A stretch of DNA of 64,000 bases, taken from contig DATGGK010000152.1 of the NCBI GenBank assembly GCA_035308565.1, forward strand, positions 1 through 64,000, given 5' to 3'. Numbering within the stretch: the stretch's first letter is position 1; each line of letters starts with the position of its first letter. This DNA is from JANXLS01 sp035308565. GTDB lineage: Bacteria > Planctomycetota > SZUA-567 > H5-PLA8. This document shows positions 8,398 to 16,792 of the stretch, piece by piece. The notes under the pieces were generated by a model, which ran no database searches, had not been told where the DNA came from, and saw only the letters and a list, made by a program, of their open reading frames with translations. Made by a program: the position numbers and the translations under genes.

Positions 8398-9338
8398 TTT
8401 TTCTTCCGCTCCAACACATCATACGCCGCTTCGATGATGTCCTCCGCCAACAAGCCGTATTCGCGGAAGAGTTCGTCCGGCGTGCCGGATTCGCCGAAGC
8501 GGTCCTTCACGCCCACGCGCTTCATCGGGCACGGATGATTTTCGACGAGCACTTCCGCCACCGCGCTGCCCAATCCGCCGAAATACTGGTGCTCTTCCGC
8601 CGTAACGATCGCGCCGGTTTCGCGCGCCGCGGCCAGCACCGCCTGCTCGTCGAGCGGCTTGACCGTGTGCATGTTGACCACGCGCGCTTTGATGCCCTTC
8701 GCGGACAATTCCTCCGCCGCGATCAACGCCTGCCAGAGCATCGCGCCCATGCTGAAAATCGTGAGGTCTTTTCCGTCGCGGTACATATTCCCGCGCCCGA
8801 TCACGAACGGGTCTTCCTTCTTCGTCACGACCGGCATCGGCGCGCGCCCGAAGCGGATGTAGCACGGGCCGTACATTTCCGCAACGGCCTTCACGGCTTT
8901 CACGGTGTCGTGATAATCCGCCGGCACGATCACGGTCATCCCCGGCAGGCAGCGCGTCCACGCGACTTCTTCGAGCGCCTGATGCGTCGCCCCGTCCGCA
9001 CCGACGGAGACGCCCGCGTGAGCGCCGCCGAGTTTCACGTTCAAATGCGTGTAGCAGACCGACACGCGCAACTGGTCCATCGCGCGCCCCAGCAAAAACA
9101 CGCCGTAGTCCGTCGCAAACGGAATGTCGCCGGCGACGGCCATGCCCGCAGCCACGACCATCATGTTCTGCTCGCAGATGCCCATCTGAAAAAATCGATC
9201 AGGGTATTTCTTCTGAAATTTCTCGGTGGTGGTGGAGCGCGACAAGTCGGCGTCCAGCACGACGACGCGCGGATTGGTTGCGCCCAGTTCCAGCAAGCCG
9301 TCGCTGTAACCAAAGCGGGTGGGGATCATTTCGGGCAT
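8394..9338 (-). CDS. Transketolase, C-terminal subunit
   Basis: Split-transketolase half carrying the pyrimidine-binding and C-terminal domains; with the N-terminal half at 10377-11261 it should form a thiamine-diphosphate transketolase of the pentose phosphate pathway (or a related transketolase-like enzyme). 314 residues, the normal size for this half. Motifs: the conserved catalytic Glu in GICEQNMM (about residues 52-59), FATDYGVF, and a C-terminal domain with VVNMHTVKPLDE and EEHQYFGGLGSAVAEVL. It is separated from its partner by four small genes including a VapC-like toxin, which is unusual. Confidence 0.93.
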   Translation of the reverse strand: MPEMIPTRFGYSDGLLELGATNPRVVVLDADLSRSTTTEKFQKKYPDRFFQMGICEQNMMVVAAGMAVAGDIPFATDYGVFLLGRAMDQLRVSVCYTHLNVKLGGAHAGVSVGADGATHQALEEVAWTRCLPGMTVIVPADYHDTVKAVKAVAEMYGPCYIRFGRAPMPVVTKKEDPFVIGRGNMYRDGKDLTIFSMGAMLWQALIAAEELSAKGIKARVVNMHTVKPLDEQAVLAAARETGAIVTAEEHQYFGGLGSAVAEVLVENHPCPMKRVGVKDRFGESGTPDELFREYGLLAEDIIEAAYDVLERKKK

Positions 9339-9357
9339 TTACTTGACTCTCCGAAAA

Positions 9358-9744
9358 CTAATACGGCTTGATGACTTTTAGACCGGGGATTGATTCAAAG
9401 TGTTTGAGGTTGTGTGTGGCCACTGTCAATCCTTCGCGCATGGCCGTTGCGGCAATCAGCGCATCAGCGACGCCAATTCCGGAACTGCGTGCCTTCGATT
9501 TTATGAGTCGCGCAGCTTGCCACCCATCTTCCTCAGTGATGGGCAACACTTCAAATGTCCTGAACATGTTTTCCAATGTCCTCTGATGCCGTGCATCGTC
9601 CGCGCCAACGATGACTTCCATCATGTTGATGACACTGCACGCGACACGGCCCAATCGCCGGGCTGACGCGAGAAAATCAGCAGCCTCGCGCATTCCGTGG
9701 CTGTACTGGATCCAAATCGTTGAATCATTTAAGTAGCCGCTCAC
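9358..9744 (-). CDS. PIN-domain (VapC-like) toxin
   Basis: 128-residue PIN-domain protein, the size of VapC RNases that cleave tRNA or other RNA. The acidic residues expected at the active site are visible: D8 in YLNDSTIW, E43 in INMMEVIVG, D94 in GVADALIAATA and a late N/H segment ATHNLKHFE. The N-terminus overlaps the upstream antitoxin gene by 20 bases, as expected for a co-translated pair. Confidence 0.88.
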   Translation of the reverse strand: MSGYLNDSTIWIQYSHGMREAADFLASARRLGRVACSVINMMEVIVGADDARHQRTLENMFRTFEVLPITEEDGWQAARLIKSKARSSGIGVADALIAATAMREGLTVATHNLKHFESIPGLKVIKPY

Positions 9745-10012
9745 CGCTCAACTCCTTGTTAAAGCGTTCACGGACTTTTTGTGCATAAGCTATCGTGTCT
9801 TTCATGCCTTCCCGATCCTTCCACATGCCGAATGCGGGATGAGCCAACAACTCTTCCAAAGTCATGCCGTTGCGTTTTCGAGCAGCGCTTTTCAATGTCA
9901 CTTCGAAATTCCCATCGGGAACACTTAAAGGCACTTTCGCCGTTAATCTTCCCTTCCGTACCTTGCCCTTAACGCGAACTTCGCAAGGAGCAGCTTTCGT
10001 TGCCACGCTCAT
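9725..10012 (-). CDS. Antitoxin partner of PIN toxin
   Basis: 95 residues from the ATG at 10012, with AAAGGAA six bases upstream. The N-terminal part (VRVKGKVRKGRLTAKVPLSV) is basic and strand-like; the C-terminal part (LEELLAHPAFGMWKDREGMKD, then YAQKVRERFNKE) resembles the toxin-binding tails of VapB-type antitoxins. It overlaps the toxin start and begins within an ATGA junction with the 69-residue gene upstream. Antitoxin function is inferred from position. Confidence 0.7.
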   Translation of the reverse strand: MSVATKAAPCEVRVKGKVRKGRLTAKVPLSVPDGNFEVTLKSAARKRNGMTLEELLAHPAFGMWKDREGMKDTIAYAQKVRERFNKELSGERLLK

Positions 10013-10218
10013 GTTAAATTCCTTTCCGTCTTCGCATCGACTTTGTTGCACTTTTCTCTTTCAGCATGAAACCGTTCCAGTTCCGCGACCCACTCGGATT
10101 CATCGGGAAACGGGCAATCTCTTTGAGCGATTTCTTCCAGCGTGCTCACATGCCGTCCTTTGTATCGCAATTTTGATTTCGATTCATTTACCTTCGTCTT
10201 GTCGTTCAGTTTTTTCAT
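10009..10218 (-). CDS. Small hypothetical protein, TA cassette
   Basis: 69 residues, start at 10218 after GGAAGAG. Highly charged: K-rich at the start (MKKLNDKTKVNESKSK), acidic in the middle (CPFPDESEWVAELERF). Its TGA overlaps the antitoxin ATG (ATGA) and its 5' end overlaps the gene upstream, so the cluster is translationally coupled. No family recognised; it could be a second antitoxin or part of the antitoxin complex. Confidence 0.5.
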   Translation of the reverse strand: MKKLNDKTKVNESKSKLRYKGRHVSTLEEIAQRDCPFPDESEWVAELERFHAEREKCNKVDAKTERNLT

Positions 10219-10369
10219 GCTCTTCCCGAAATCGTCTCTGCCGCTTGACTTCGTCCCTGAACCGGCCGCCAAACTTAAAACTTGGTCCTCTCGCGTACAA
10301 ATAACCGAAGACGATAATCGCCACGAAAAACAGAACGGTGCACGCCAGCCCCGGAATTAGGGAATCCAT
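10184..10369 (-). CDS. Small single-helix membrane protein
   Basis: 61 residues: one hydrophobic helix (IPGLACTVLFFVAIIVFGYLY, about residues 5-25), then a strongly charged cytoplasmic tail (RFRDEVKRQRRFREEHEKTE). It starts 7 bases after the stop of the transketolase N-half, with GAGGG before the ATG, and overlaps the next small gene by 35 bases. Function unknown. Confidence 0.5.
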   Translation of the reverse strand: MDSLIPGLACTVLFFVAIIVFGYLYARGPSFKFGGRFRDEVKRQRRFREEHEKTERQDEGK

Positions 10370-10376
10370 ACCGCCC

Positions 10377-11261
10377 TCACACCGTCAGTTTATCCGTCGC
10401 GTGCCCCTTGTACACCTCGATGTCCGCCATGCTCTTGTCGAATCCCAGTTCTTCAATCGACGCCGCCAGCTTGTCCTTCGGGATCGGCGTGCCGTGCCAT
10501 TTCTCGTCGTGTTCCATCCACTTCACGCCCTTGCCCATCGCCGTCTTCGCGATCACAATCGTCGGCTTGCCCTTGACCGTCTCGGCCGCGTCCAGCGCGT
10601 TCACGCACGCCTGCATGTCGTGGCCGTCGAGCTCGATCACGTGCCAGTTGAACGCGCGGTATTTATCGGCCAGCGGCTCGATGTTCATGATGTCCGCCGT
10701 CTTGCCGTCGATCTGCAAGCCGTTCAAATCGACCATCGCGCAGAGATTGTCGAGCTTGTAATGCGCCGCGCACAGCGCCGCCTCCCAGATGCTCCCCTCC
10801 TGCTGCTCGCCGTCGCCCATCAGCGTGTAGACGCGGTTGGGCTTCTTCTGCCGCTTCATCGCCATCGCCACGCCGCACGACACGCCAAAGCCCTGCCCCA
10901 GCGACCCGGAACAAATCTCGATCCCCGGGCAATGATGCGCCGACGGATGCCCCTGAAATTTCGAGCGGAATTTGCGCAGCGTCGTGCGGTACTCGTTCAA
11001 GTCCACGTAGCCCGAATGCGCGAGCAAACAATAAATCAGCGGATTGATGTGCCCGTGCGAAAAAAACACATAGTCGCGCTTCTCCCATTTCGGATTGGTC
11101 GGATCGTGGCGCAATTTGTAAAAATACAACGCCACCGCGTAATCGCAGGTGCTCATGGAGCCGCCCGGATGGCCGGAGCCGGCGGTGGTCGTCGCGATCA
11201 ACACATCGCGGCGAACTTCGGCGGCTTTTTTTTGCAGGGCTTTGATGTCAGGTTGTCCCAT
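10377..11261 (-). CDS. Transketolase, N-terminal subunit
   Basis: Thiamine-diphosphate-binding half of a split transketolase, 294 residues, normal for this half. Motifs: AGSGHPGGSMSTCDYAVAL near residues 27-45, FSHGHINPLIY, LGQGFGVSCGVAMA, and the diphosphate/Mg motif GDGEQQEGSIWEA followed 24-30 residues later by DLNGLQ. It works with the C-half at 8394-9338. Four small genes separate the halves but all read the same way with short gaps, so co-transcription is likely. Confidence 0.94.
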   Translation of the reverse strand: MGQPDIKALQKKAAEVRRDVLIATTTAGSGHPGGSMSTCDYAVALYFYKLRHDPTNPKWEKRDYVFFSHGHINPLIYCLLAHSGYVDLNEYRTTLRKFRSKFQGHPSAHHCPGIEICSGSLGQGFGVSCGVAMAMKRQKKPNRVYTLMGDGEQQEGSIWEAALCAAHYKLDNLCAMVDLNGLQIDGKTADIMNIEPLADKYRAFNWHVIELDGHDMQACVNALDAAETVKGKPTIVIAKTAMGKGVKWMEHDEKWHGTPIPKDKLAASIEELGFDKSMADIEVYKGHATDKLTV

Positions 11262-11328
11262 TTCGCAGTTTACCTCGTTTCCATGCGATCAATTGAGCTA
11301 CGAATCCGAACGAAGAACCATGTCTTCG

Positions 11329-12054
11329 TCACATATAGTCCTTCCTTCGCTTAAACGCTTGAACGTCCAACCGGTCAAGGCGAAAGAATTCACCTCTGTG
11401 ATGTTTATCTTTAAATCGATTGTGCCAATACGCCTCAATGCCGTCAGGATCGTCGGTGGGAATAACGTGAATTGTCTCGGTGTCATGAGGCAACAACAAT
11501 GCGACCTCGCTCCTGCGCCGGTCCGGAGATTTGCTTTTCCCAAGCTTATAAAACCGTCCGCTCGTCATTAGATAAACGTAGCCTTGAATCGGATCATTCG
11601 ATTTAATCAATTCACTATCAGGAGAACTCTCCGCGGAAAGTTCCGCGCAGATTTTAGCCACGTCTTCAAATCCATCGTGACTACTGCAATATTCGACGAG
11701 TTTACGTGCCAATGTCCGCCGATCTCCACGCTTTCTCACAGTTTGTTCGTTCACGGATCCCGGGTTTTCGCGAGCATAGATGCGCATATCGCCTGTTGTC
11801 GGCCACCTGCCAAACTTTTGTATAAGTGGAATAAGCGAAGCAAGAACCTCACCGTCTTCCTTTCTTGCGGTAAATGCTCCCGGAGACAAGCCTGCTTCCC
11901 GCACGACATCGCCCCGCCTTGCCCAGTAATACTTCCACTCCGCCTCACGAATTTCGGTAATCGCCTCAAACCGCGAACGGCCAAGAATGTCAATGCCCTC
12001 CGCGCGCGCTGCCGCCTTAACGGCTTGAATTATCTCCTCGCGAGTATTCCGCAT
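11329..12054 (-). CDS. GIY-YIG nuclease-family protein
   Basis: 241 residues from the ATG at 12054; an upstream start at 12231 would translate a REP element and is rejected. The N-terminal two thirds is a helical region of possible DNA-binding type (SRFEAITEIREAEWKYYW, then PLIQKFGRWPTTGDMRIYAR). The C-terminal part (about residues 165-241) is a GIY-YIG-like domain of the T5orf172/MUG113 kind: GYVYLMTSGRFYKLGKSKSP, then a histidine/glutamate region with AYWHNRFKDKHHRGEFFRL. Possible roles are DNA repair, homing or defence; none is shown by the context. It is flanked upstream by an inverted REP pair. Confidence 0.8.
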   Translation of the reverse strand: MRNTREEIIQAVKAAARAEGIDILGRSRFEAITEIREAEWKYYWARRGDVVREAGLSPGAFTARKEDGEVLASLIPLIQKFGRWPTTGDMRIYARENPGSVNEQTVRKRGDRRTLARKLVEYCSSHDGFEDVAKICAELSAESSPDSELIKSNDPIQGYVYLMTSGRFYKLGKSKSPDRRRSEVALLLPHDTETIHVIPTDDPDGIEAYWHNRFKDKHHRGEFFRLDRLDVQAFKRRKDYM

Positions 12055-12130
12055 ATTGAGTTCAACCTTACCCACGAGTAGCACCGCGCCATTCGCGGCT
12101 TTAGCGTGCCTTCCGAATGCGCAACAACCC

Positions 12131-12350
12131 CGCCCTGAAAGGGCAACACATACCAGCTCAGGGCAACGCCCTGGGTTACGTCGTCCAAATCGTTGAGAAA
12201 GCCCTGAAAGGGCGTCACAAGAATTCCGCACGCACTCGAATTGTTCTCTTTACGCGGCCCTCATGTGTCGCCCTTTCAGGGCGAATCAATTCCATTGGTC
12301 CCAAACCCAGGGCGTTGCCCTGGGCTGGTATGTTTGGCCCTTTCAGGGCG
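12131..12350. repeat. Inverted pair of REP-like elements
   Basis: Unit 1 (12131-12214) runs from CGCCCTGAAAGGGC through CAGGGCAACGCCCTGGG to GCCCTGAAAGGGCG. Unit 2 (12269-12350) is the same unit in reverse, so the two form a head-to-head pair about 55 bases apart. Each unit has three stems: two outer CCCTGAAAGGG palindromes and a central AGGGCAACGCCCT stem preceded by ACATACCAGC. No REP-associated transposase is present in the window. Confidence 0.9.
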
Positions 12351-12515
12351 AAGACGAACGCTTTCGCGTAGCTCTTCAACGGACGAAACACTCCGCATCC
12401 CAAGACGTTCTGCAATACCGTGCATGTGTTGGAATAACTTTTCAAAGTCGTTTCCGCACGATTCAAAAAGCTTGGCACGGTTCGCCCGCACTTCTTCGAC
12501 GATGTGATCGTTCAT
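12276..12515 (-). CDS. Small conserved-looking protein ending in REP
   Basis: 79 residues starting 11 bases after the stop of the aldolase fusion gene. The first 53 residues look like genuine protein (MNDHIVEEVRANRAKLFE, then ERLGMRSVSSVEELRES), of the kind found near toxin-antitoxin genes. The last 25 residues (from RPERAKHTSPGQRPG) are encoded by REP unit 2, so the original stop was probably lost when the REP arrived. Function unknown. Confidence 0.55.
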   Translation of the reverse strand: MNDHIVEEVRANRAKLFESCGNDFEKLFQHMHGIAERLGMRSVSSVEELRESVRLRPERAKHTSPGQRPGFGTNGIDSP

Positions 12516-12526
12516 GGCTGTTCACT

Positions 12527-14560
12527 CTATTTGAAGACGTTCATATTCGCCCCCCGCCGCTCCGTCGCCTTTCGAATCGCATCCATCGCACTCAACCGCT
12601 CGTGGACGACCAGATGAACCGCCTGTGCCGTCACCGCGGGGTCTTCGTCGCCGGGGAAGATCACATTCCGCCCAACAAGCGCGCCGCGCACGTTCGGCCC
12701 CGCACCCATGCCGCGCGCAAAGTTCTCGACTGTGCCCGCCGGCTTGCCCGTGCTCGGTCCGCCCAGCATCAAAATCGGCAGAGTCGCGGATTTCACGACC
12801 CGATCAAACTGGTGGCAGTAGGGGATTTTCAGCCACGTGTACGCGCTGCTGTGCGCCAATCCCGCGGCCACGCCCATCACTTTGACCAGCGCGTCGGGCG
12901 TTTCGAGCACGTTGTACCCACCTTCGGCTTTGCGCTCGACGGCCAGCGGCTCCAGGAACATCGGTATCCCCAAGTCTGCGCATTCGCTAGTGACGCGTGC
13001 GCAGCGTTCCATCGTTTCGAGGGCATAACGGTCGGTCTTGTCGGCTTTGGCCGGAATGCGCAGCAGCATCTTGGCTGCGTCGAGGTTCATCTCTTTAATC
13101 TTCTTCGCGCTCATGTAGCCCGATTCGCGGTCCATGAGTTCGTGTTCCAAGCCAGCCAGACCGGTTCGATTCACACACGCCATGAGCACTTTGCCGTCAA
13201 GGAAGCTCTTGCCTTTGTGCCGGTGCTTGTAGATGTAGTTGGTCAGCACGATGTCTTCGATCACGTCGGCAGTGGCCATCAGTCCGTCCAAGTCCGATTC
13301 GATCAAGCAGCGAACGATGCGGCCGGCGTAATCGAGGCGGTTGCCCATCTCCTGCGTGAAGACGTAGCGCGCCGGATGGTCGGCGGCAAGCACGGTCAGC
13401 AGCCCGTCGGCGGTGATGGATTTGCGGCGCTTGCGTTCCAGCAGTTCCTTCTTAATCAATTCCGGTTGTTCCACGCGCAGCCGCGCGATCTCCTCGAAGA
13501 TTTCCTCGGTGAAATACTGATGACTTGCGTAGCAGAAATTGCCTTTCAGCACGCACGCCACGTTGATCGAGTTGCGCGCGGTGTCGAAGACAGCCTTCGT
13601 TTCGGACAGCACGTCCTGCGGATTTTCGCTGCCAATGGGCTTCATTTCGAACCCGACCGGCCCTTCGTAACCGACTTCCACCAGCGCCGAGACGAATCCT
13701 TCAAGCACCTCCGGTGTGACTTCGCTGTCCGGCACGCCGAATTTCGGATGCGCGTCGCCGTAGCGCGCCATCCCGCCGGGATTGTTGCGGTTCAACACCG
13801 CGTTGGCGACGTGGAAGAAGCCCATATAAGGAGCGGCTTGCCGAATTGCGTTCGGGCATTCGCCCATAATCACGCAATGCGACAGATCCATGCAGAGCGA
13901 AAAATTCGCGTTGCCTTTGTCGCGGCGAACTTGCTCCGCCACGTCAATCGCTTCCGGCGTCGGCCCGATCAAACACATCTTGAACGCCTTCTCGCCCGCC
14001 GCATTCGCGCGCCGGTCGAAGGGTTCGAGCAGCACGTCGATTTTTTTCTTCGCTGCCGCTTTGCAAATCTCATCGAGCGACTGGACCAACTGCCGCTTCG
14101 CCAGATCGCGCAACTGAGACTGCCGCGATTCCGTGTGCGGCCCGCCCAATTGCGCCGGGTCCTGCCCGGAGTATAAGCCGAAGCGCGTGGCGCCCAAGTC
14201 GTGCGCTTCGTCGAGCAAATCGAGAATCCGCGCGACAGCTTTGCGCCGCTCGCTCTCATCAATCGCGCAGATATCGCTCGGATCGATCACGCCTTCTTCG
14301 TTGATGATCTGCACCGGCTGGCAGCCGAACGCCGCCTGCTTCTTCGCTTTCTTGAACGCGTCGGCCACTTTCTTGCGCAGCTTCGCGGACTTGATGTGTG
14401 TGATTTCGATGATCTGAAAGTATGGGTCGTCCAGCAGCTTCTGGAGCGAGCTGAGCAGATACGCCTCATCCGGTTCGCTGCGCAGCACCGAATCGGTGTT
14501 GCCGGGACCTGAGTAGAGCATAAAGTGAACGACAGACTTGGGATTCGACTGTAATTCCAT
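12527..14560 (-). CDS. TIM-barrel epimerase / Cgl0159-type aldolase fusion
   Basis: 677 residues from the ATG at 14560 (GGAGG in the right place; an earlier start at 14641 has no site). Residues about 1-330 are a sugar isomerase/epimerase-type TIM barrel (xylose isomerase-like): TRFGLYSGQDPAQLGG, VLLEPFDRR, SLCMDLSHC, GFFHVANAVL, GPVGFEMKPIG, with E/D/H residues at barrel ends fitting a metal site. Residues about 375-677 resemble the Cgl0159/DeoC-like aldolase family: LAADHPARY, DGLMATADVIED, VLMACVNRTGLAG, DRESGYMSAKKIKEM, PILMLGGPSTGKP. A two-step sugar-acid or inositol-type breakdown enzyme is inferred. Substrate unknown; no transporter or regulator is adjacent. Confidence 0.72.
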   Translation of the reverse strand: MELQSNPKSVVHFMLYSGPGNTDSVLRSEPDEAYLLSSLQKLLDDPYFQIIEITHIKSAKLRKKVADAFKKAKKQAAFGCQPVQIINEEGVIDPSDICAIDESERRKAVARILDLLDEAHDLGATRFGLYSGQDPAQLGGPHTESRQSQLRDLAKRQLVQSLDEICKAAAKKKIDVLLEPFDRRANAAGEKAFKMCLIGPTPEAIDVAEQVRRDKGNANFSLCMDLSHCVIMGECPNAIRQAAPYMGFFHVANAVLNRNNPGGMARYGDAHPKFGVPDSEVTPEVLEGFVSALVEVGYEGPVGFEMKPIGSENPQDVLSETKAVFDTARNSINVACVLKGNFCYASHQYFTEEIFEEIARLRVEQPELIKKELLERKRRKSITADGLLTVLAADHPARYVFTQEMGNRLDYAGRIVRCLIESDLDGLMATADVIEDIVLTNYIYKHRHKGKSFLDGKVLMACVNRTGLAGLEHELMDRESGYMSAKKIKEMNLDAAKMLLRIPAKADKTDRYALETMERCARVTSECADLGIPMFLEPLAVERKAEGGYNVLETPDALVKVMGVAAGLAHSSAYTWLKIPYCHQFDRVVKSATLPILMLGGPSTGKPAGTVENFARGMGAGPNVRGALVGRNVIFPGDEDPAVTAQAVHLVVHERLSAMDAIRKATERRGANMNVFK

Positions 14561-14685
14561 GAAAAGCCTCCGCGCTGATTTCGTGCGATTAAGTACGCAA
14601 ATTGAAGGGTATGGGATACCCGTTTGGAGCGCCGGCGTCAAGGGGAAGCGAGAGGCGGCATGAGTTGCGCGAGCGCATCGCCGTT

Positions 14686-14735
14686 CCCTCTCCCTCCGGG
14701 AGAGGGCCGACGCATGTACTCATGCGCGGGGTGAG
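14686..14735. repeat. CCCTCTCCC palindrome pair
   Basis: CCCTCTCC-CTCCGGG-AGAGGG (14686-14706) is followed by CGCATG-TACT-CATGCG and a GGGGTGAGGGG tail. This lies in the 290-base gap between the divergent aldolase-fusion and pilB genes. The remainder of the gap contains nothing else I can identify apart from weak AT-rich promoter-like DNA near 14780-14810. Confidence 0.7.
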
Positions 14736-14850
14736 GGGAATTCGGCATCGAAGCAGGGACCGGAAAATTTCTCCGCTTTTCACATTCCCTTTTCCATTTA
14801 AACTAAATCGCTCACGCCGCATCTCACCGCGTGAACATCAGGAGTGAAAC

Positions 14851-16560
14851 ATGTCTGACGCACGGCGTTGTTTGGGCGAAATCCTCTTGGACATGGGCTG
14901 CGTCACGCAGGACGACATCGACGCGGCGCTTGAAAAACAGATCAACGGCGAGAAAGCCAAGATCGGTGAAATCTTCGTCGCCGAAGGCCTCTGCACCGCC
15001 GCCGACGTGACCAGCGCGCTGGCCGAACAGTTCGGCATGGAAATCGTCGATCTCGAAGGCCTCGAAGTCGCCGCCTCCGTCGTGGACATGGTCCCGCAGG
15101 AGCAGTGCCGCGAAAACCACGTCATGCCCATCGACATGTTCGACGGCATCCTCACCGTGGCCATCTCCGACCCGCTCGACCTTCAATCGCTCGACAACAT
15201 CCGCTTCGTCATTAACTGCCAGGTTCAGCCCGTGCTGGCCACGCGCGAAGCCATCGACTCCGCGATCAACCGCTACTACGGCGCACGCGACAAATACAAG
15301 GATCAGCTCGTCAATTTCGACGACAGCCAGATTTCGCAGGTCGATTTCGAAAAAATCAAGAAAGACGCCGAGGACATTCACAACGACGACGACGCGCCGG
15401 TAATCAAGCTCGTCCAATTGATCATCACCGAAGCGGTCAAAGCGCGCGCCAGCGACATTCACGTCGAACCGATGATCGACCGCGTGCGCGTGCGCTACCG
15501 CATCGACGGCAATTGTTATGAAATGGATTCACCGCCCAAACATTTGCAGGGCGCCCTGATTGCGCGCATCAAGATCATGGCCACACTCGACATGGCCGAG
15601 AAGCGCCGCCCGCAGGACGGCAAGATCCCGCTCAAATGCCTCGGCCGCAACCTCGATTTGCGCGTCTCGACGCTGCCCGCCACGCACGGCGAATCGGTGG
15701 TGATGCGTATCCTCGACAAAGCCTCGATCAGCTTCGGCCTCGACCAGCTCGGCTTCCACGCCGACGACATGCGCATCTTCCGCGGCCTGATCAAAAAACC
15801 CAACGGCGTGATCCTGATCACCGGCCCGACGGGTTCCGGTAAAACCACGACGCTGTACTCGGCGCTCGGCGAACTCAACAAGCCCGACCGCAAGATCATC
15901 ACCGTCGAAAATCCCGTCGAGTACACCATGTCTGGCGTGAATCAATGCCAGGTCAACGTGACGCAGGGCATGACCTTTCAGAAAGCGCTGCGCGCGATGC
16001 TGCGCCAGGCGCCCAACATCATCCTCATCGGCGAAATCCGCGACGAAGAGACCGCGCACATCGCCATCGAAGCGGCGCTCACCGGCCACTTGGTCTTCGC
16101 CACGCTTCACACCAACGACGCCCCCGCCGCGCTCACGCGTCTGATCGACATGGGCATCGCGCCGTTCCTTGTGGCCAGTTCGGTGCAGGCGGTGCAAGCG
16201 CAGCGCTTGATTCGCACGATCTGCCCGGATTGCAAAACGCCCGACGAAGCGCTGGATGTCAAGCGCCTCAAGTCGGTCGGCTTGCGCGAAGAACAATTCG
16301 CCGGCAAGATCACCTACCATGGCGCAAAATGTGAAAAGTGCCGCCAAATCGGTTTCAAAGGCCGCAAAGGCATCTATGAAATCATGGTCATGAACAGCCG
16401 CTTGCGCGAAATGTGTTTCCACAAAGGCACCACCGACGGCCTGCGCGATCAGGCCCGCCGCGACGGCATGCATACGCTGCTCGACGACGGTCTGCGCAAA
16501 GTCCTCGACGGCTGGACCACGTTGGACGAGGTGCTGGCTGAAGCAAAACAGTACTCCTAA
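14851..16560 (+). CDS. pilB: Type IV pilus assembly ATPase PilB
   Basis: Hexameric cytoplasmic motor that drives pilin polymerisation (GspE/PilB family), 569 residues as usual. The N-terminal MshEN (T2SSE_N) domain has two cyclic-di-GMP-binding-type motifs: LGEILLDMGCVTQDDIDAAL (about residues 8-27) and IGEIFVAEGLCTAADVTSAL (about 37-56). The ATPase core has Walker A GPTGSGKTTT (about 324), Walker B IILIGEIRDEET (about 390) and the His box TGHLVFATLHTND (about 411). Zinc cysteines are CPDC (about 457) and CEKC (about 495). PilT follows; no pilin or PilC gene lies in the window. Confidence 0.95.
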   Translation: MSDARRCLGEILLDMGCVTQDDIDAALEKQINGEKAKIGEIFVAEGLCTAADVTSALAEQFGMEIVDLEGLEVAASVVDMVPQEQCRENHVMPIDMFDGILTVAISDPLDLQSLDNIRFVINCQVQPVLATREAIDSAINRYYGARDKYKDQLVNFDDSQISQVDFEKIKKDAEDIHNDDDAPVIKLVQLIITEAVKARASDIHVEPMIDRVRVRYRIDGNCYEMDSPPKHLQGALIARIKIMATLDMAEKRRPQDGKIPLKCLGRNLDLRVSTLPATHGESVVMRILDKASISFGLDQLGFHADDMRIFRGLIKKPNGVILITGPTGSGKTTTLYSALGELNKPDRKIITVENPVEYTMSGVNQCQVNVTQGMTFQKALRAMLRQAPNIILIGEIRDEETAHIAIEAALTGHLVFATLHTNDAPAALTRLIDMGIAPFLVASSVQAVQAQRLIRTICPDCKTPDEALDVKRLKSVGLREEQFAGKITYHGAKCEKCRQIGFKGRKGIYEIMVMNSRLREMCFHKGTTDGLRDQARRDGMHTLLDDGLRKVLDGWTTLDEVLAEAKQYS

Positions 16561-16671
16561 TTGCCGCAAATTTGCGGTCCGCATCGTCATACTTGGACCT
16601 TCAATTGGATGACAAAGCGAACCGTCATTCGTGAATATGCGTAGTTGAAAAAGCGAATATGCCACATGTTG

Positions 16672-16716
16672 CCCTATTGGCCCTATAAGCCCTATAGGGC
16701 CTCTAAGGCCTATTGG
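16672..16716. repeat. Five tandem 9-base CCCTAT units
   Basis: CCCTATTGG, CCCTATAAG, CCCTATAGG, GCCTCTAAG and GCCTATTGG follow each other with an exact 9-base period in the pilB-pilT gap. A four-unit array of the same family is at 19975-20010. The function is unknown. The rest of the gap (16561-16671) shows nothing clear. Confidence 0.85.
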
Positions 16717-16792
16717 AAATGCGTCGCAAAATCAGTTGTCCGGTGAGCAAAGCGAGCGAGTTTTCTTTCGACAAGGAGCAAGAAACCCAGCG

